Positions 20,940-31,445 of a stretch of DNA of 64,000 nucleotides are shown here, piece after piece. Source of the DNA: Sciurus carolinensis (lineage: Eukaryota > Chordata > Mammalia > Rodentia > Sciuridae); NCBI RefSeq assembly GCF_902686445.1, contig NC_062220.1, forward strand, positions 91,140,143 to 91,204,142, written 5' to 3'. Positions within the stretch are counted from its first letter, which is position 1. Each line of letters starts with the position of its first letter. The notes under the pieces are model-generated. The model did no database searches and had not been told where the DNA came from. It was given only the letters and a program-made list of their open reading frames with translations. The translations under genes and the position numbers were made by a program.

Positions 20940-21004
20940 GGACTGGGGATGTAGTTCAGCAGTAAAGTACCCCTGAGTTCAATCCCTGGTACCAAAAAAA
21001 AAAA
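20802..21004 (+). mobile_element. MEN-type composite SINE with long central A-run
   Basis: Diverged B1 half, A-run of about 24 at 20913-20939 between the halves, ID half (ggactggggatgtagttcag) and A-tail. Confidence 0.9.
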
Positions 21005-21148
21005 AATATATATTAAATTTTTGGTTGTGGATGGACATAATATCTTTATTTTATTTATTTAGTTTTTTTTATGTGGTGCTAGGGATCGAACCCAGTATCT
21101 CATGCATGCTAGGCAAGTGCACTACCACTGAGCCACAACCCCAGCCCA
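21005..21148 (-). mobile_element. ID-like SINE
   Basis: Minus-strand unit abutting the previous SINE tail-to-tail: tatgtggtgctagggatcga … ctaccactgagccacaaccc. Confidence 0.9.
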
Positions 21149-21299
21149 AAAACTTTTTAATAAAAAATTAGGACTATCATTCAATAACACACTGAATTAT
21201 TTGTATGGCTCAAAAAATAATTTGAGGAAAATATAACTACTCTACACCTGAATGGCACAGAAATTCAGACACTGTTGCACAAAATTTGTTCTAGTTCAC

Positions 21300-21650
21300 T
21301 CTATGTAAGAACTCGACCCTGACCTACATTATCTGGCCCCTTTTCCTCTCTGACTTCATCTCCTCCTTGTCACTCTGCCCTGACATCACAGCAACCCTTG
21401 AACATGTCGTGCATAGCAGCACCTTGGAGCTTCTGCCCTGGCCAGGGCCTCTCCCTTTGTTGCTCATTCCCCAGATATCACTTCCCTACCTTGAACATCA
21501 CCCTCTCAGTGAGCTCTCTCCTGACACACCCCCCACCCCATACATACGAAACATCTCCAGCATCCCCGGTCCCCCAATCTCTGCTATTTTGTCCCATAAT
21601 ACTTATCACTTCTATTATACAAAATAATTTTCCTTATATTTTAATATACA
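21300..21650 (+). mobile_element. L2, left part (split)
   Basis: Order matches L2: tatctggccccttttcctct, gacttcatctcctccttgtc, attccccagatatcacttcc, and ccctctcagtgagctctctc. The 3' tail resumes at about 22020, so the L2 was split by the element at 21651-22018. Confidence 0.78.
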
Positions 21651-22018
21651 GAGTCTGACAATGGTTAGACTTAGGATGGTTTGACTTGCAATTTGTCAAC
21701 TTCACAATTGCAAAGTTGTGAAAAAAGAGGCATGCAGAAAAAAAAGAAAACATTTTTGAAATTCTGAATTATTTTTCTTCCTGGGCTGGGATGTTTGGGA
21801 CAATCCCATCTTGATGCTGGCAGCAGTAGAGAGCCACAGCTCCCAGTCAGTGTGATGACGAGGGTGAAAACCAACACTCTCCAGTGTGCGGTTGCTAAGC
21901 TAGGGTGCTCAGTAGGTGGATTAAAGCTGTTTTAACTCAGGCTATGAGCCAGTTAGGATGGGTTTATCGGGAGACAGCCCCATTGTAAGTTAAGGAGCTT
22001 CTCTAGTGTCGGTCTTCC
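21651..22018. mobile_element. DNA-transposon-like insertion in L2
   Basis: The ends are loosely inverted: ttagacttaggatgg near the left end, and the reverse complement of ccattgtaagttaagg near the right end. Internal gatgggtttatcgggagaca and gctaagctagggtgctcagt recall a common mammalian medium-reiterated element whose name I am not sure of. It interrupts an otherwise continuous L2. Confidence 0.5.
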
Positions 22019-22019
22019 T

Positions 22020-22130
22020 CTTCCAGAATGTAAGTTCAACAGGCTCAAGGATTTTTGTCTGCTTTGTTCTACGGGCGTAGAACAATGCCTGGCACATAAT
22101 AGGGGCTCAATACGTATTTGTAAATGAATG
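22020..22130 (+). mobile_element. L2 3' terminus (right part of split element)
   Basis: agaatgtaagttcaacaggc, gtctgctttgttcta, acaatgcctggcacataata and ggggctcaatacgtatttgt form the canonical L2 end. Confidence 0.88.
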
Positions 22131-22690
22131 GAGAGGTACTACTAACATAAGAATCTCCTGATTCTTCCTTCCATCACTGTATGAGCATTGCATCTCTCCT
22201 CCCACTTGCAACTTGAGCTGACCCTGAGGTGGGTGCTCATCACTAACCTTGAGTAGCTCACAGATTTTGAAACAAGAAAACCCTAAACACCTAGAGCTTC
22301 AGCCTCAAATCAGTTCCCTTCTGTTGTGATCAGAGGTGAGATCTTCTGGAAAAACTTCCTCCCATGGGGCCTGAGAATCTCCCACCCTAAAGTTTTCCAG
22401 TGGTATTTTTCCCTGTGATGAGTAGAACTTTCAGGCTGTGACTCTTGTCAATCATCCCTAAGCAATGTCACATCTGAGTGGGGAGAAGTGTGGGGAGAGG
22501 CTGCAAAATCTCCAATTTGTCTCTAAAGCATGCTCATTTCCTCTCTGTTCTCTATAGTAGAATCAAAAGGAAACTGCCTCCACCCCCAGTGCCCCAAACC
22601 AAGTATGCAGTAGCAATTGTCACCAAAATACCAAATTTCTTCCCTGAGGAGAATAATAAAAAGAATCTAATGACACCAAAACATAAGCCA
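22131..22690. other. Unassigned sequence
   Basis: No repeat, RNA or gene recognised. Confidence 0.35.
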
Positions 22691-23150
22691 TAGAAAAAAT
22701 TAATAAATCAAACTTAAAATTAAAAACTTTTACTCTTTGAAAAACACCAATCAAAAAAATGAAAAGACAAGTCACAGCCTGGAAGAAAATATTTGCAAGT
22801 CATATAACTAACATGCTTCATATTTAGGATGTAGGGGGAAAGTCTTCTAACTCAATGATGAGGCAAAAGGCCCAATTTTAAAATAAATGGGCAAAAGATT
22901 TAAATAGACACTTGGCCAAAGAAAATACATGGATAACAAATACATACATGAAAAGATGTTCCATATTATTGTACGTCATTAAGAAAATGCAAATCAAAAC
23001 CACAATGAGATACCACCCCACCCCCAGCAGAACGGTTATCATCAAAAAGACAGATAATAATAAGCCTTGGTAAGGATGTGAAGAAACCCTCGTAGATTGC
23101 TAGTGGAAATGTAAAATGGTACAGTCACTTTGGAAAACAAATTGGCATGT
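22691..23150 (+). mobile_element. Old L1 ORF2/3' fragment (continues at 23352)
   Basis: aaaaacttttactctttgaa, gaaaagacaagtcacagcct, tttgcaagtcatataactaa, catcaaaaagacagataataa and gtaaaatggtacagtcactt follow L1 ORF2 order. Interrupted by a minus-strand SINE. Confidence 0.8.
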
Positions 23151-23151
23151 T

Positions 23152-23350
23152 TTTTGTTCATTTGTTTGTTTTGTTTTTTGTACTGGACCACTGAGCCACA
23201 TCCCCAGCCCTATTTTGTATTTTATTTAGAGACAGGGTCTCACTGAGTTGCTTAGGGCCTTGCTTTACTGAGCTGGCTTCGAACTCAAGATCCTTCTGCC
23301 TCAGCCTCCTGAGTCACTGGGATTACAGGTGTGTGCCACGGTGCCCAGCA
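23152..23350 (-). mobile_element. MEN-type composite SINE
   Basis: Minus orientation: (TTTG)n tail at left, ccactgagccacatccccag, gacagggtctcactgagttg, ctgggattacaggtgtgtgc. Flanked by ggcatgttttt-like (23143) and ggtatgttttt-like (23354) duplications. Confidence 0.92.
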
Positions 23351-23351
23351 C

Positions 23352-23545
23352 TTGGTATGTTTTTAACAAGTTAAACACACACCATGTGGCCTAGCAATTA
23401 TGTTCCTAAGTATCCCTAGAAAGAATAAAAACATATGTTCACCTGAGACTCTCACAAGTAAATGTTCATAGTCAGAAACAAGAAACAACCTGTATGTCCA
23501 TCATCTGATAAATGGGTAAACAAAATGGTGGAATATGCAGAATCA
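23352..23545 (+). mobile_element. Old L1 fragment (right part)
   Basis: aacacacaccatgtggccta, cctaagtatccctagaaag, tgtatgtccatcatctgata and ggtaaacaaaatggtggaat continue the ORF2 tail from 23150. Confidence 0.75.
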
Positions 23546-23700
23546 GGACCAGCTTCACAGGCGTGCAACCAGCGCAGTTGCACAGCCCCACACTCAGAAG
23601 GGTCCTGTGCTTAGGGTGTAGTGCTCTGTGGTCACTGTCTCAAAATTCTTAATACGTTTATCTTTGAATTTTTGCTTTGCAACTGAAGTCTAATGGTGCA
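23546..23700 (+). mobile_element. Possible hAT-type DNA transposon remnant
   Basis: aggaccagcttcacaggcg, gcacagccccacactcagaa and tctcaaaattcttaatacg resemble a medium-reiterated hAT-like element with 'ggccccgtgct … cttgaaattcttaat'. It lies between pieces of L1. Confidence 0.35.
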
Positions 23701-23999
23701 GGCATCAGATTCAGGCACCCAGCACATCCAAGCATGGAGGATGCACTATTCTTGGGGGTCACTTGTCCACCATGGTTTGAGGCAGTAGGTCCACACAAAA
23801 GAGAAATGTCAGGTTTGACTTCCCCAGGCCCGGTCAAGCCACAGCACAGTGACCCAGTGGTTGATGGGAAAGCTCCAATAACCACTCATCTGCTTTCTAA
23901 CTAGGGGGCTGTGGGGTGTATGATCACCTTATATGCATCCCCATGCCTGGAGGGAAGAGATCTTCTACTAAATAACAAGTAGAAAACACTAGTGTAAGG
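23701..23999. other. Unassigned sequence
   Basis: No repeat or gene recognised. Short frames on both strands have no recognisable content. Confidence 0.3.
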
Positions 24000-24125
24000 T
24001 TAAGTATTCTAAAATCAGACCATAGTGATGGCTTAAATGTATAAATATACTAAACTCATTGAACCATACAGTAAAGATAAGTAAAATATATAGTATATAA
24101 ATTATATCTTAATAAATTGTTTTTT
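24000..24125 (+). mobile_element. Old L1 3'UTR end
   Basis: catagtgatggcttaaatgt, actaaactcattgaaccata and aaattatatcttaataaatt match the common end of old L1 3'UTRs ('gtgaattatatctcaataaa'). Confidence 0.65.
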
Positions 24126-24142
24126 TTTAAGTGCGAAATCCA

Positions 24143-24352
24143 GGCAGGTATGGTGACACATGCCTGTAATCCCAGTTACGGGGGGGCTAATGCAGGAGGA
24201 TCACAAGTTCCAGGCCAGCCTCGGAAACTTAGCCAGCTGTCTCATATTTTTTAAAAGGAAAGATTGGGTGCAGCTCAGTGGTAGAGCACTTGACTAGCAT
24301 ACATGAGGACCTAGGTTCAATTCCCAATACCATAAGTAAAGAAATAAAAATT
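24143..24352 (+). mobile_element. MEN-type composite SINE (target of next L1)
   Basis: B1 half (ccaggcaggtatggtgacac), then an ID half with gcagctcagtggtagagcac and ttcaattcccaataccat, ending in an A-rich tail where an L1 integrated. Confidence 0.88.
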
Positions 24353-24366
24353 AAAAATGTTTGTCT

Positions 24367-25169
24367 GTCAATGCAAATCAAAACTACCCTAAGATTTCAT
24401 CTCACCCCAATTAGAATGGTGATTATCAAGAACACAAACAACAACAGGTGTTGGCGAGGATGTGGGGAAAAAGGTACACTCATACATTGCTGGTGGGGTT
24501 GCAAATTAGTGCAGCCACTCTGGAAAGCAGTATGGAGATTCCTCAGAAAGCTTGGAATGGAACCACCATTTGACCCAGCTATCCCACTCCTTGGCCTATA
24601 CCCAAAGGATTTAAAATCAGCATACTACAGAGATACAGCCACATCAATGTTCATTGCTGCTCAATTCCCCATAGCCAGATTGTGGAACCAACCTAGATGT
24701 CCTTCAGTTGATAAATGGATAAAGAAACTGTGGCATATATATACAATGGAATATTACTCAACCATAAAGAATGATAAAATTATGACATTTGAGGCAAATG
24801 GATGAAATTGGAGAATATCATGCTAAGTGAGATAAGCCAATCTCAAAAAACCAAAGGATGAATGATCTCGCTGATAAGCAGATGATGACATATAATGGGG
24901 GGTGGGAGGGGTTAGCTTTAGGGTTAGGATTAGGTTTAGGGTTAGGGTTAGGGAGGGGGGCAAGAATGGAGGAAGGAAGGACTGTATAGAAGGAAAAGAG
25001 GGGTGGGAGGGGTAGGAGGGGTGGGGGGGAAGGGAAAAAATGGCAGAATGAATCAAACAACATTGCCCTGTGTAAATTTATGATTACACGAATGGTATGC
25101 CTTTGTACAGAGAAACAAAATGTATCCCATTTGTTTACAATAAAAAAAAAATATTCAAATATATGAAAA
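24367..25169 (+). mobile_element. Young 5'-truncated L1 with perfect target-site duplication
   Basis: Contains the last part of ORF2 including the zinc knuckle (CWRGC … HCWWGC), in frame from about 24376 up to a premature stop near 24805. The 3'UTR has a G-rich block and telomere-like repeats. Perfect 14-bp duplications, aaaaatgtttgtct, lie at 24353-24366 and 25170-25183, preceded by TT, giving the canonical TT/AAAA endonuclease site. The 3' part is very similar to the L1 at 9475-15688, so they are the same young subfamily. Confidence 0.95.
24896..24968 (+). repeat. G-rich tract with (TTAGGG)n-like repeats in L1 3'UTR
   Basis: ggggggtgggaggggttagc is followed by tttagggttaggattagg and tttagggttagggttaggg, then gagggggg. 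This gives several TTAGGG or TTTAGGG units and enough G-runs for G-quadruplexes. Confidence 0.9.
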
Positions 25170-25400
25170 AAAAATGTTTGTCTCTCTTCCCCACAATTCA
25201 CCCACACATTTATTCTGGATAGGCCAGCAGAGACTCAATGGCATGGCATAGGAAAACCCTCAGATTACAGTCAAGGGAGCATCATTAGCCATGACTGAGA
25301 GCACCCTGGCAATTGAAGGAACTCCCTTGTGCAGAGGAAAAGTGCAGCTGATATTTGGGAAGTAAAAAGTATTCAATTTCTGTAAGAAATTGAGAAACAG

Positions 25401-25476
25401 GGGCTGGGGTTATAGCTCAGTGGTGGAGTGCTCACCTAGCACATGTGAGGCACTGGGTTCAATCCTCAGCACCACA

Positions 25477-25508
<32 letters not shown>

Positions 25509-25554
25509 AGGTATTGTGTCCATCTACAACTAAAAAAAAAAAAAAAGAAAAAGA
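25401..25554 (+). mobile_element. ID-like SINE, recent
   Basis: ggctggggttatagctcagt, ctgggttcaatcctcagcac, an (AAAT)n run, then gtattgtgtccatctac and an A-tail. Perfect 17-bp target-site duplication aagaaattgagaaacag at 25384-25400 and 25555-25571. Confidence 0.95.
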
Positions 25555-25619
25555 AAGAAATTGAGAAACAGTGAAAACCTACTGGTCAGGCTCTGTTTTT
25601 ATGGATCCTACAGGTTCCA

Positions 25620-26240
25620 TGTTACTGGAATAAGGAGGAATCAAGAGTCTCACTGTGAAGGCAGAATTTTAAGATGCATCCTGCCCCCTGGTGGTCATTC
25701 CCTGTATAATCCCCTCCCCTGAGTGTGGGCTTGCTGTTGACCAGTAGTACTTGGCAAAGGTAGGTGAAGATGTTTTGTAGATGTGATAAAGACTCCAAAT
25801 CATTTGGCTTTGAGTTCATGGAAAGGAAGATTATAGCAGATATGCTTTACTTAATCATGGGCAAGCCCTCCCTGAAGTCAGGGGTTCTCCTTGCTGTCTT
25901 GATGAAGTAAGCCACATGGAGAAAGACCACCTGGCAAGGAGCTGCGAGCGGCCTCCAGAATCTGAGGGCAGATTTCCACTGAATGCCAGCAAACTTCTGG
26001 AGCCCTCCATCATACAGCTTCAAGGAAATGAAGTCTACCAATAACCTAGATGAGATTAGAAGTAGATTCTTCTCCAGATGAGAATGCAGCCCAGCCATTG
26101 ACTACAGCCTCATGAGACCATTGGCAGAGGACCCTGCGAAGCTGTGTCAACCCCTAACCCATGGAAACTGTGAGGTAGTAGATGTGTGTTGTTTTAAGCC
26201 ACCAGGTTCAAAATAATTTGTTACATAATGAGAGAAAACT
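25620..26240 (+). mobile_element. MLT1-type MaLR LTR
   Basis: The ending is diagnostic: aacccatggaaactgtgagg, gtgtgttgttttaagccacc, aataatttgttacataatga. The upstream body (ctgcccctggtggtcattcc-like, gatgtgataaagactccaaa, tctccagatgagaatgcagc) fits MLT1 in plus orientation. It carries a CTCF-type motif. Confidence 0.85.
25681..25699 (-). promoter_or_regulatory. Strong CTCF-type binding motif (reverse), in an LTR
   Basis: The plus strand ctgccccctggtggtcatt is, on the minus strand, aatgaccaccagggggcag, a near-consensus CTCF core. It lies near the start of the MLT1 LTR and faces the forward motif at 19601-19616. Confidence 0.65.
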
Positions 26241-27169
26241 ATTCAGTTACCCACACAAAGGATGAGTCCTTGCCTTTCTCCAACATTAATAAGACAGAAG
26301 AGAAAGGCCCAATCTTTCAGGTTAGACAGGTATTTTCCATGTTGAAGTCAATCCAGGATCACACAGGATCAAAACCACTGGGAGTGTGCTCTAGTCCTAG
26401 GAGCAGCTTACAACCATGGCAGAATTCTTGGTGCGTTCACTCCGTTCACATTTTCCTATGCTCTTTCTCCTCCATGACTGCCAACTTCCCTCCTAAAGCA
26501 TGATTCTATGATCCTGATGGACCATCATGCTAAGTATCTTAGAAAAGACCTAACTACCAAATATTTCAGGAGAACTAAGTACATCAGCTTCCAGGCCACT
26601 TTCTTGAACTTTGGTGAAAATGGATTGGCCAGTAATGATGACCTTGGGAATCCTCTTGTTTTATCCATCATGGTTATTGAATGCTGTTATATTGTTGACT
26701 CCCAGAGATCTCTGCATTTTTCTAACTTTTTCGAAGTTTGTAAAATCCTTACCGAGAAGAGTGCACGATGGGTTTGGGCTGGTCATACAATCTGTTCCTG
26801 CCTGAGAATCAGAAGATTTGGATTCCAAGTTTAAAAGGGAGTCCTAAGTGTGAAAGTCAAGTTTCCACAAGGCCGAATACTGCACTTCCAGTAAATAAGG
26901 GGATCTCTGAACCTTTGCTTAAATAATATCAAGTCTAGGGGAGGCAAGATTGCTGGGATCATCTCCATCCTGAGCAGGCTAAGCATTCCTTAGCTCTCAC
27001 CACAGACCTAAAATACACAGAAAACTTGCAAACATTCCTAGCAGGGGTAGTTCGTGCTTCAAGTATGCAGAGCAGCACCTCAGTAGCTGAGAGGATTTTG
27101 TCTAAAACCAAAGAAATAGCATCTTGGTGTTTATTTCTTGGGGCGCCACAGTGGTCTTCCCTTTCCTAC
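26241..27169. other. Unassigned sequence
   Basis: Mixed-composition, apparently unique sequence. An open frame at 26508-26834 (108 codons, plus) has no recognisable domain and no splice context; I do not call it a gene. Confidence 0.4.
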
Positions 27170-27475
27170 AGTTCAGCTCCTCTTCCTCTCCAAATCTCTC
27201 CCCTACTCCTGCTTCTCCACCAAATCCAGTCTACTCTTGCCATATCAAAAGGTCCAGCACAAACAGCACTAGCCCATTACTTTCCTCATCTGAGTTTCCC
27301 TAGAAGTTTGCTCCTATTTCTCAGATGGCTTTCAGTGTGCTATAATACTATTATTTGCTTACTCATCTGCCATTTAGGTAGACCCTGAACTCCCAAGGAC
27401 AGGGACCATGACTTATTCATCTTTGCAGCCCCAGGGCCTGGCACAAAGAATATACTCAACAATGGCAACTGAATA
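27170..27475 (+). mobile_element. L2 3' end
   Basis: Diverged L2 body, then ccaaggacagggaccatgac, ttattcatctttgcagcccc and agggcctggcacaaagaata, the L2 terminus. Confidence 0.72.
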
Positions 27476-29199
27476 AAAATGGAATTTAATTACACCCATT
27501 CTTATCACTGCAATTTATGAAATAGATACTGCAGGCAGAAGCTGCAAATTTTGATAAATAGTGGAAACGGATTTTTTCAAATCTCCCAGCTAAGCTAAGA
27601 TGCAAATTTACTTCTAAAGTTCCCCCAAGATACTCTCAAATGTTAAAATATAATCCATTTGGCTGCCATTTTTTTATTCCATTGGAATGCATTCCTCACT
27701 GAGAGGAAATCCAGTAATAATATCTTGAAAGATGATTGGATAATAGGAGAAGCCTATGCACAGAGTGGGCAATGGGCATACCAAAAGAAAATGGAAAATA
27801 ATTCTCTGTTCAATCAGAAAGTGGATGGATGATTCGTCAGAGACACTGTAGAGGACAAGGAGAGAATTTTGAAGCAGGTGACTGCAAAGGTCTCAGCCAA
27901 CCTCAAACTACATAAGTCCAGGAAATCAGAAATGTTTTCATCCCCATAATGTCTTCTAGAAAATATTATTTCCATGCACTGGGAAAGCAAAGAGTAAAGA
28001 AGTTCTGCCCTTGTTAATTATAATGACCATATCTCAGTGGCATTGAAAGAGAAGCCCTGCTTGGTGAAATAGAACCTGACAGACTAGGGAGCTGTTAAAT
28101 GTGGACACAAGGCCAAGAGACAAAGGCCACCCGTGAACTGAAGTAATTTGCTGAACCCAGCTGCTGTTTCAAAATTTTCTAGAATCTCATTTGGATGGGC
28201 ACATTCTGGGATTTAAATTCATAGGCCATCATGAAAATCTTAAAAATGTCTCCCTGCTCCTCTTGCTCCAACAGAACTCCCATGTATAGTTTGTAGACAA
28301 TCCTTTTGAAGAGAAATGTGAGCCTCCTCAACCTACAAATTAGCTGATGGTGTTTGTTCGTTTGTTTTTTAATGTACCACAGTTTCCTGGTCACCTACTC
28401 CCACCATTCCAGCCTTGATTTTTCAGATGTATATTAAATCAGTTGCATGTGGTTTTCATGTGTGACACTCATCCACTTTACAAATGAACTATGAATGTGT
28501 GTGTACCAGGCTCGTTTCCATACTTAAGAGAGGGCATGACTCATCCCTGGATTTGAAAAGGGACATTCAACAGATGCTCACAGGATGCTTGAGGGATATA
28601 TACCGCTTGTCTTTGTCAAGATCCACACACACACCACAGCTTTCCTAATCTGGAAAAAGCCTATCTCCATGCTTGGGCATATCAGTCGTCTATAACGTCC
28701 TCAGGTGACTGGCTATGGTTCAACAGCAGGTAATTCAGCTCGAATTTATAGCTGACCCATCTTCTTTTTAAAATATGTTTCATCTTCCTCGTGTTGTTGG
28801 CTCCGGGGACTGGTTTCAGTGTGGAAACATTTTAAGAGGAAATTCAACCTAATTCCTGGGAGGAAATAAAGTTGAGGGAAAGGCTTAGCCAGGGAGTATT
28901 CAAAAGAAGCAGGGGGACTCCGTGGGGTCCCCAGCTTGGGGGAAAGTGCTCATATCCAGAGATCTTCACACTCTTTTTTGCCAGCTTACTGTTTCTTTTG
29001 CCTCCCTGGACAGCACTCTAGACATCGGACACCAGCATTTTCCTACCTATAGTGCCACCTGGTGACTACCCACCTGCACTGTCATAGCATGTAGATGGCT
29101 GTAGCCCGCATCTATCAGGGGTCCCCACCATGCTACACAGGGTTGACAGAAGGTCAACATTCATCTGGGCTTTTAATCCTGCTCAGCAGAGAAGATCTG
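27476..29199. other. Largest unassigned stretch
   Basis: About 1.7 kb with no repeat family I can name and no gene. It could hold regulatory or conserved non-coding sequence, but nothing specific stands out except a weak CTCF-like word (gtgccacctggtgac, 29053-29067). Confidence 0.4.
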
Positions 29200-29848
29200 T
29201 GTTGCTGTGGTGAGGATATGCTTGAATGTCTCCCAAGAATTCATGAGTTGAAATTTAATCACTATCATAATGTATTAAGAAGGTAGAAACTTGCCAGGCA
29301 TGGTGGCACAAGCCTGTAATCCAGCAACTCGGGAGGCTGAGGCAGGAGGATCACGAATTCAAAGCCAGCCTCAGCAACTTAGCAAGCCACTAAGCAACTT
29401 AGCAAGACCCTGTCTCAAAATAAAAATTAAAAAGGGCTGCGGATGTAACTCAGGGGTTAAGTGCCCCTGGGTTTAGTCCCTAGTACTGAAAAAAAAAAAA
29501 AGAAAGAAAGAAAAAGAAAAAAGTAGAAACTTAATCCAACTATAGTATTTAGAGTTGGAGCCTTTGGGAAATGATTATGATTAGACAAGGTATTTAAGGC
29601 AGAGCCCCTATTATTGAATCTTATGGCTTCATAAGAAGAGGGAGAAACAGAAGATACACAGACTCCCTATCTCTTGCCATGTGATGCTATATGCCACCTC
29701 GGGATTTAACCAACAACATGGCCATCTCCAGATGTAGCCCTTTGACCTTGTTCCTCCATAACTGTAAACCAAAGTAACCTCTTTTCCTTATAAAGTTAAC
29801 CTGCCTTGGGCATTTTGTTACAGTAGTAGAAAATGGACTAAATGTCTT
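29200..29848 (+). mobile_element. MST/THE1-like MaLR LTR, split by a SINE
   Basis: Left part: tgaatgtctcccaagaattc, atgagttgaaatttaatcac. Right part after the SINE: ttagagttggagcctttggg, tatttaaggcagagcccct, ttgccatgtgatgctatatg, aaagtaacctcttttcctta and agaaaatggactaaatg, the classical MaLR end. Confidence 0.85.
29293..29521 (+). mobile_element. MEN-type composite SINE inside MaLR LTR
   Basis: Complete copy (gccaggcatggtggcacaag … ggctgcggatgtaactcagg … A/GAAA tail). Target-site duplication gtagaaactt at 29283-29292 and 29523-29532. Confidence 0.94.
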
Positions 29849-31079
29849 TTGGGACCTCTTCACTCATGAGTTGGTGTTTTATGTCTAATCTGAAATGCTA
29901 AAGTTTTTAATTTGCCCTAAGATACCTGTATGGGACAGAGAGTGGTCCTTGAAGGAGTCCTCTGACTGTGTTACTGTCCAGAGAGTAGTTCTGTCTCCTT
30001 AGGAGAAAGTGCATGGGACAATTCCTGTTTCATCTTCTGTTATCTTGGATTACGTTTGCTTTGTTTCTTCCTCCTCCTCTTCCCACGCAGTGTCCGTTCA
30101 TTGACAAATTTGGTCCATTATAGGACCAACATTCCCAAACTAGATCAAGGGTCTGCCTTGCCCTCCAGAACAAGCTTGCCAAACACAGCAGCGTCCTTCC
30201 TTCTACATTCCCAACAGGCATGTGTGCTCTTTGACACTTAAGCTGACTTCAAAAGCCAGAGGTTGTGGGAACTGGAAAGGAAAAATTTTAAACATGATGA
30301 GTAGTTGCATAATATAATTGGATTCAGATCACAGCTCCTATCAAGCTGCAGTGTCTTTATTAGCAAAAAGGAGCTGATATACTGAACACTCCTCCTTCAC
30401 AGGATGATCAGGAAATGCTGAGTTCTGTAAAGAGACCAGACAGGAGGAGGGGGTGTCCTCAGGGACAGCATTCTGCCTCCCACCCTGTTAGAACTGTCAG
30501 TCTGGACATCTTTGGCACCTCCTCTGGGGTGGCGGTATCTCAGTCTGCCTCTCTCAATGGCGTTGGTTACTTAAATATTCATGGAGAAGAAAATATCCCC
30601 ACTATTTTCTCCCTCAGTTGAATCTCTCCACATCCCTATTCCGCCAGATGTTCTGGGCCCCACAGTAAATAACAAGCTTAACTCAGCCTGAGAGGACATG
30701 CAGCCACACAGATGTTCACCAAAGCTGGTTTCATAAGCAAAAGCCCGGGTCCAGAGGGCAAGACAGTAATCTCTTACTCACGGTCCTCCCCAGGATCTTC
30801 CTAAAGCAGACAAGGAGTGGGCGTTAAGGTAAGTACATCCCTAGATCTGCTAAGGCAGCATCCTCAGAACACCTCTGAGCAGATGTGCTAACCCCAAAGA
30901 TGAAAGGTGGACTCAAGGCCCAAGCAACTGAGGTATGCCTGGTGCGACCTGGCAGGTAGAGAAGGCCCAAGTATGTGTGACCTTAAGGTTGGGTCATTTT
31001 GTCCATCTGGGGAAGAGAAGGTCCCTAAGAATAAGGGAGAAGTGGGGAGTCGATCTTGGAAGAGACCCCTTTCAGGTGA
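29849..31079. other. Unassigned sequence
   Basis: No repeat or known gene. It contains an acceptor-like/donor-like pair around 30794-30828 discussed in findings. Confidence 0.4.
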
Positions 31080-31445
31080 AGCCGTAACAACAGCTAACGT
31101 ATGCAGAGCATTTGCTATATGCCAACCACCACTCAACCTGCTTCATAAATATACTGACCACGTGGTCACTTATTGACCAAGGCAGGAATACTTTTGAGAG
31201 TGAAAGGCACATCATTGCTAATAACATTGGAGCCACAGGCATTATCACAAAACACCCTAGGACAGACCAAAACATATGGTCTTCCCACTATAGATAAGTG
31301 TAAGTCATTTAAACTCATGAGGCAAGTTGTATCATTAACCCCATTTTCCAGAGAAAGTTACAATCTGAAAGAAGCTAAAATAACTTGCCCAAGGTCACAG
31401 AGCAGATAACCTGCAGAGCTGGGATTCCAAGCCAGTGCATCTCTG
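31080..31445 (-). mobile_element. MIR SINE interrupted by about 130 bp of other sequence
   Basis: The left piece (aacaacagctaacgtatgca, gagcatttgctatatgccaa) and right piece (accccattttccagagaaag, taacttgcccaaggtcacag, gctgggattccaagcc) are the two ends of a minus-strand MIR. The middle (about 31160-31300) is not MIR. Confidence 0.75.

Noticed and set aside
24278..24805. 175-codon ORF that could be read as a gene
   Set aside because: Its first part is SINE sequence and the rest is the C-terminal part of L1 ORF2; the start methionine lies in the SINE.
24896..24968. Interstitial telomere from a chromosome fusion
   Set aside because: The TTAGGG words lie at a fixed place in an L1 3'UTR and recur in the other young L1, so they are part of the element.
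26508..26834. 108-codon ORF in unassigned sequence
   Set aside because: No recognisable domain, no splice signals of note, length within chance expectation for a 64-kb window.
29053..29067. Third CTCF site (gtgccacctggtgac)
   Set aside because: Two mismatches at core positions compared with the two strong motifs; too weak to call.
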